A model generated the notes under the pieces. That model did no database searches. It was not told the origin of the DNA and worked only from the letters and a program-made list of their open reading frames with translations. 17,746 nt of DNA from CAZGSV01 sp964528605. GTDB lineage: Bacteria; Armatimonadota; Zipacnadia; CAZGSV01. The number at the start of each line of letters is the position of its first letter. Positions within the stretch are counted from its first letter, which is position 1. Positions 14,910-17,746 of this stretch are shown here, one piece after another. Made by a program: the position numbers and the translations under genes. The stretch lies in the NCBI GenBank assembly GCA_964528605.1, contig CAZGSV010000068.1, positions 1-17,746 of the forward strand, written 5' to 3'.

Positions 14910-15689
14910 TCACCCCTGGTTGCAGAGCGCGAAGGTCTTGCGCAGCGCCTCGATGCGGTCACCCTTGGGCGAGAACTCGTGGCCGACGAAGAGGTCGTAG
15001 CCCGTGGAGGCGATGGCCCTGCAGATGCCGGCGTAGTTCATCTCCTGGGTGTCGTCCATATCCTTGCGCCCAGGATTGCCGGCGGTGTGGAAGTGGCGAA
15101 TCCAGCGGATGTTCTCCTTGATGGTGCGGATGACGTCGCCCTCCATGATCTGCATGTGGTAGATGTCATAGAGGAGGCGGACGCGAGGGCTGTTGACGCG
15201 CTCGCAGACGGCGACGCCCCAGGCGGTGTGGTCGCATTGGTAGCCGGGGTGATCAACCTTGGAGTTGAGGAGCTCCAGGTTGAGGTTGACGCCTTTCTGC
15301 TCGGCGTAGGGGGCGATGCGCCGGAAGCCGTCGGCGACGGCCTCGATGGCTTCAACGTCAGTCTGGTAGGGCTGGCGGTTGCCGCTGAAGCAGATGAGGC
15401 CGGGGATGCCGTGCTTGGCGGCGAGGTCTATGGAGGTCTTCAACTCGTCTTCGATGCGGTCATGGTTGGAGCGTTTGTTGAGGCCATCCGGGAGGGAGGC
15501 GTGGCCGATCATGCTGGCGATCGCGAGTTTGTGCTTCTTGGCGAGGGCGACGGCTTCCTCGAAGTCCTCTCCCCTACCCCAGAACTCGATAGCCGCGTAG
15601 CCGATCTCGGCGACGGTCTTGAGGAAGTCGTCGAGGCCCATGCCTTCGGGGCGGTAGAGCGGGTAGCAGATGGATTGCTTGATGCGCAT
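14910..15689 (-). CDS. Hydroxypyruvate isomerase family TIM-barrel protein
   Basis: A 259-residue member of the hydroxypyruvate-isomerase/xylose-isomerase-like TIM-barrel family, the normal length, predicted to be a metal-dependent aldose-ketose isomerase or epimerase in the cytoplasm. Metal and substrate residues align by motif: Glu139 (NLELLNSK), Asp175 and His178 (LLYDIYHMQ), His201 (RHFHTAGNPGR) and Glu238 (VGHEFSPKG). The HTAGNPGRKD...E.NY run is the typical signature of the Hyi branch. IEFWGRGEDF near residue 35 is the usual substrate-side strand. The start ATG 15689 is placed by an AAAGGGG box about eight bases upstream and by the conserved N-terminal strand (IKQSICYPL). The open frame upstream to 15833 runs through palindromic DNA and is not coding. 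The true substrate may be another sugar acid or ketose. Confidence 0.87.
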   Translation of the reverse strand: MRIKQSICYPLYRPEGMGLDDFLKTVAEIGYAAIEFWGRGEDFEEAVALAKKHKLAIASMIGHASLPDGLNKRSNHDRIEDELKTSIDLAAKHGIPGLICFSGNRQPYQTDVEAIEAVADGFRRIAPYAEQKGVNLNLELLNSKVDHPGYQCDHTAWGVAVCERVNSPRVRLLYDIYHMQIMEGDVIRTIKENIRWIRHFHTAGNPGRKDMDDTQEMNYAGICRAIASTGYDLFVGHEFSPKGDRIEALRKTFALCNQG

Positions 15690-15817
15690 TGGCGTTTCCC
15701 CTTTCGGCGCCTCCGATACAGCGGGAGGCGTGTGAAGCAAGAGTGGGATACACGATTGGGGCGAAGGATGCAAAGCGAGGGGGTGACGGGGCGCATGGCA
15801 ATGCAGCGGGGTCGGAG

Positions 15818-15843
15818 TCGGGGCGTATGCCATACGCCCCTAC
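15818..15843. repeat. Palindromic repeat copy D (first of a tandem pair)
   Basis: Ten-base arms GGGGCGTATG (15820-15829) and CATACGCCCC (15831-15840) enclose a single C and are followed by TACGAC. The arms are a perfect match to each other and unlike those of neighbouring copy E. Confidence 0.9.
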
Positions 15844-15846
15844 GAC

Positions 15847-15873
15847 GGGCGACTCGCCGAGTCGCCCCTACGA
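15847..15873. repeat. Palindromic repeat copy E (second of a tandem pair)
   Basis: Ten-base arms GGGCGACTCG (15847-15856) and CGAGTCGCCC (15858-15867) enclose a single C and are followed by CTACGAC, the same right edge as copy D. It lies six bases after the CCCC of copy D. Confidence 0.9.
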
Positions 15874-15919
15874 CATCCTGGGTCCGCAGGGCGAGTACAA
15901 GGCTGCGAGGGCGGAGTCT

Positions 15920-15950
15920 TTGACAATGGGAGACGCGGCTTCTAGTCTCC
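15920..15950 (+). promoter_or_regulatory. Promoter with overlapping inverted repeat upstream of GH2
   Basis: A perfect TTGACA -35 (15920-15925) is followed after 17 bases by TAGTCT (15943-15948), four of six to TATAAT. An inverted repeat GGAGAC/GTCTCC (15929-15934 with 15945-15950) overlaps the spacer and -10, a position suited to a repressor site. Transcription would begin near 15955, about 70 bases before the GH2 ATG. Confidence 0.5.
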
Positions 15951-16026
15951 GGGCGAGAGGTTCGGGCCGAGGCGGATGGAGCGGGTCCTCGGCCACGCAG
16001 GCGTACGCGAAGGGAGAGAGAAGGCG

Positions 16027-17746
16027 ATGGCCGTTCCCAGGCCGGAGTACCCGCGGCCGCAGATGGTGCGGGAAGAGTGGCTGAATCTCAATGGCACTTG
16101 GGAATTCGAGGTGGATCCTGGCCGGAGCGGGCGCGCGCGCGGGCTGCCCACCGCGGAGAGACTAGAGCGCAGCATACTGGTGCCGTTCTGTCCGGAGAGC
16201 AGGCTGTCAGGCATCGAGCATCGCGATTTCCTGCCCTGCGTTTGGTATAGGCGCTCGTTCGCGGTGCCAAGCACATGGGGCGGCCGCCGCGTACTGCTGC
16301 ACTTCGGCGCGGTGGACTACGACACGGAGGTATGGGTGAACGGGCAATCGGTGGGGACGCATCGCGGCGGTTACACGCCGTTCACCTTCGACATCACCGC
16401 GCAACTCAAGCCCGGTGAGAACGTCGTCACGGTGTGCGCCGAGGACGACACGCGCTCGCTGCTCCAGCCATGTGGGAAGCAGAGCATGCGCTACGAGTCG
16501 CACGGCTGCTGGTACACCCGCACGACCGGCATTTGGCAGACGGTGTGGCTGGAGCCGGTTCCGCAGACGTACCTGGGGCGGCCGAGGATAACCCCGGACT
16601 TGGAGAACGGCACGGCGCATGTCGAGGTGCCGGTGGTCGGAGATGCGAAGGGGCTGACGCTCACGGCCGAGGCCTACCTAGACCGCAAGCAAGTCGGCAA
16701 GGCGACGGTGAAGCCAAGTGGGCACACATTCCGGGCCGCGGTGACGGTGTCCGAGGTGCGCGCGTGGGAGCCTGGCTCGCCAGTGCTCTACGACCTTGCG
16801 CTCACGCTGGCTGGGCCGGACGGGACCGTTGACGTGGTGAAGAGTTACTTCGGGCTGCGCTCGATAACGTTGGCGGCGCCCGCGCTTCTGCTCAACGGAA
16901 AGCCGGTTTTCCAGCGTTTGGTGCTGGATCAGGGATTCTATCCCGAGGGCATCTACACGGCGCCGACCGATGAGGCGCTGCGGCGCGACATCGAGTTGTC
17001 GCAGGCGGTGGGGTTCAACGGCGCGCGGCTGCACCAGAAGGTCTTTGAGGAACGCTTCCTCTACTGGGCCGACCGACTGGGGTACCTCGTGTGGGGCGAG
17101 TTCCCGAGTTGGGGCCTCGACCCCAAACTCCCCGGCGCGCTGGAGCGCTTCCTTCCGGAGTGGCTGGAGGTGCTCGACAGAGACTACAGCCATCCTTGCA
17201 TCGTCGGCTGGTGCCCGTTCAACGAGACCAAGCCCGATCACAATCCCGAGGTCTTGCGCAACGTCTACCTGGCGACGAAGGCGGTGGACCACACGCGGCT
17301 CGTGATTGACGCCAGCGGTTGGACGCACGTGGTCTGCGATGTCTACGACTCGCACGACTACGACCAGAACCCGGAGGCGTTCGCGGCCAGGCACGCGCCT
17401 TTCGCTACGGGGGGGGAGCCGCTCCGCAGGTTTCCCAAGGACGACATCCCCTATCGTGGCGAGCCGTACTTCATCAGCGAGTACGGTGGCATCTGGTGGA
17501 ACCCCGGCCAGACGGAAGAGAAAAGTTGGGGCTACGGCGCCCGCCCGCAAGACCACGACGAGTTCTACGCCCGCTACCGCGCCCTAACCGAGACCCTCCT
17601 CAAGCACCCGCGGATGTGCGGCTTCTGCTACACCCAACTCACCGACGTCGAGCAAGAAGTCAACGGCATCTATACTTACGAGCGGGAGGCGAAGCACGAT
17701 GCGGAGGCTCTGAGGGCCATCAACACTCAGCCGGCGGCGATAGAGA
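16027..17746 (+). CDS. Glycoside hydrolase family 2 beta-glycosidase (3' end outside window)
   Basis: A retaining beta-glycosidase of GH2 (beta-galactosidase, beta-glucuronidase or beta-mannosidase type); 573 residues are visible and the frame is open at the window edge. The N-terminal jelly-roll sugar-binding domain starts with WLNLNGTWEFEVDP (18-31) and includes WYRRSFAVP, TEVWVNGQSVGTHRGGYTPF and TRTTGIWQTVWLEP. An Ig-like domain spans about 180-280. The TIM barrel follows, with acid/base Glu400 in WCPFNETK and nucleophile Glu485 in FISEYGG. Both catalytic Glu are present, so an active enzyme is expected. No signal peptide is seen. Most of the catalytic domain is present, so little probably remains outside if it is of the short GH2 type. 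ATG 16027 has a GGGAGAGAGAAGG purine tract upstream. The precise sugar specificity cannot be told by eye. Confidence 0.93.
   Translation, partial: MAVPRPEYPRPQMVREEWLNLNGTWEFEVDPGRSGRARGLPTAERLERSILVPFCPESRLSGIEHRDFLPCVWYRRSFAVPSTWGGRRVLLHFGAVDYDTEVWVNGQSVGTHRGGYTPFTFDITAQLKPGENVVTVCAEDDTRSLLQPCGKQSMRYESHGCWYTRTTGIWQTVWLEPVPQTYLGRPRITPDLENGTAHVEVPVVGDAKGLTLTAEAYLDRKQVGKATVKPSGHTFRAAVTVSEVRAWEPGSPVLYDLALTLAGPDGTVDVVKSYFGLRSITLAAPALLLNGKPVFQRLVLDQGFYPEGIYTAPTDEALRRDIELSQAVGFNGARLHQKVFEERFLYWADRLGYLVWGEFPSWGLDPKLPGALERFLPEWLEVLDRDYSHPCIVGWCPFNETKPDHNPEVLRNVYLATKAVDHTRLVIDASGWTHVVCDVYDSHDYDQNPEAFAARHAPFATGGEPLRRFPKDDIPYRGEPYFISEYGGIWWNPGQTEEKSWGYGARPQDHDEFYARYRALTETLLKHPRMCGFCYTQLTDVEQEVNGIYTYEREAKHDAEALRAINTQPAAIE

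Larger units (their letters stand above)
15690..16026. other. 337-base divergent regulatory/intergenic region
   Basis: It separates the leftward isomerase-family gene from the rightward GH2 gene. It contains an inverted repeat CGCCTC/GAGGCG (15708-15713 with 15725-15730) in the isomerase leader, the tandem palindromes listed separately, and a promoter toward GH2. No gene is seen. Confidence 0.55.

Noticed and set aside
13157..15900. Possible CRISPR array from the repeated hairpins
   Set aside because: The repeats are not regularly spaced, their inner sequences differ, there are no unique spacers of constant length, and no cas gene is present.
14781..15923. 380-residue plus-strand frame opposite the hydroxypyruvate-isomerase-family gene
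   Set aside because: Val/Asp/Gly/Ala-rich shadow; the minus strand encodes a protein with a full set of family residues.
1..17746. tRNA or rRNA genes other than tmRNA
   Set aside because: A scan for T-arm motifs (GGTTCGA-type with flanking stems) found only the tmRNA; no rRNA signature was seen.

Overview
This is a high-GC bacterial window (GC-rich third codon positions, long antisense shadow ORFs). It carries genes for carbohydrate breakdown and sugar rearrangement, several conserved uncharacterised proteins, one stable RNA gene (tmRNA), and a family of short GC-rich palindromic repeats. The mixture of orphan glycoside hydrolases, xylose-isomerase-like TIM barrels, squalene-cyclase-like repeat proteins and short operons fits an uncultured heterotroph of the Planctomycetota, Armatimonadota or a neighbouring candidate phylum. 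That placement is inference; no phylogenetic marker protein is present apart from tmRNA.

Layout. 265-3650 (+): a TIM-barrel GHL10-like putative glycosidase, a conserved TIM-barrel/aldo-keto-reductase-like protein whose N terminus contains an in-frame palindromic repeat, and a prenyltransferase/squalene-oxidase-repeat protein. 3725-4069 (+): a one-piece tmRNA with its own promoter. 4299-4368: a cluster of three hairpins between the tmRNA and the 3' end of a polytopic membrane protein of unknown function (4369-5985, -). 5989-6698: about 700 bp with no convincing gene, holding a two-copy tandem repeat. 6699-7469 (+): a classical short-chain dehydrogenase. 7872-10292 (-): a two-gene operon of a xylose-isomerase-like sugar isomerase/epimerase followed by a five-bladed beta-propeller (GH43/GH32-like) protein. 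10532-13156 (+): a GH38 alpha-mannosidase. 13157-13696: an intergenic island dense in palindromes. 13697-14701 (-): a TIM-barrel putative glycosidase-like protein preceded by an in-frame gene remnant. 14910-15689 (-): a hydroxypyruvate-isomerase-family protein. 15690-16026: a divergent intergenic region with two tandem palindromes and a promoter. 16027 to the window end (+): a GH2 beta-glycosidase, cut by the edge.

How it may work together. The GH38, GH2, GHL10-like and beta-propeller proteins could release sugars from mannose- or galactose/glucuronate-containing glycans, with the two TIM-barrel isomerases and the SDR interconverting the products. No transporter, SusC/D pair or sugar regulator is visible, so a single co-regulated utilisation locus is not demonstrated.

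No CRISPR array, transposase, phage gene, toxin-antitoxin pair or defence system was recognised. The most interesting structural signal is the family of palindromes with a conserved outer TAGGGGC/GCCCCTA edge but different, internally complementary inner arms. One copy is carried inside a reading frame.
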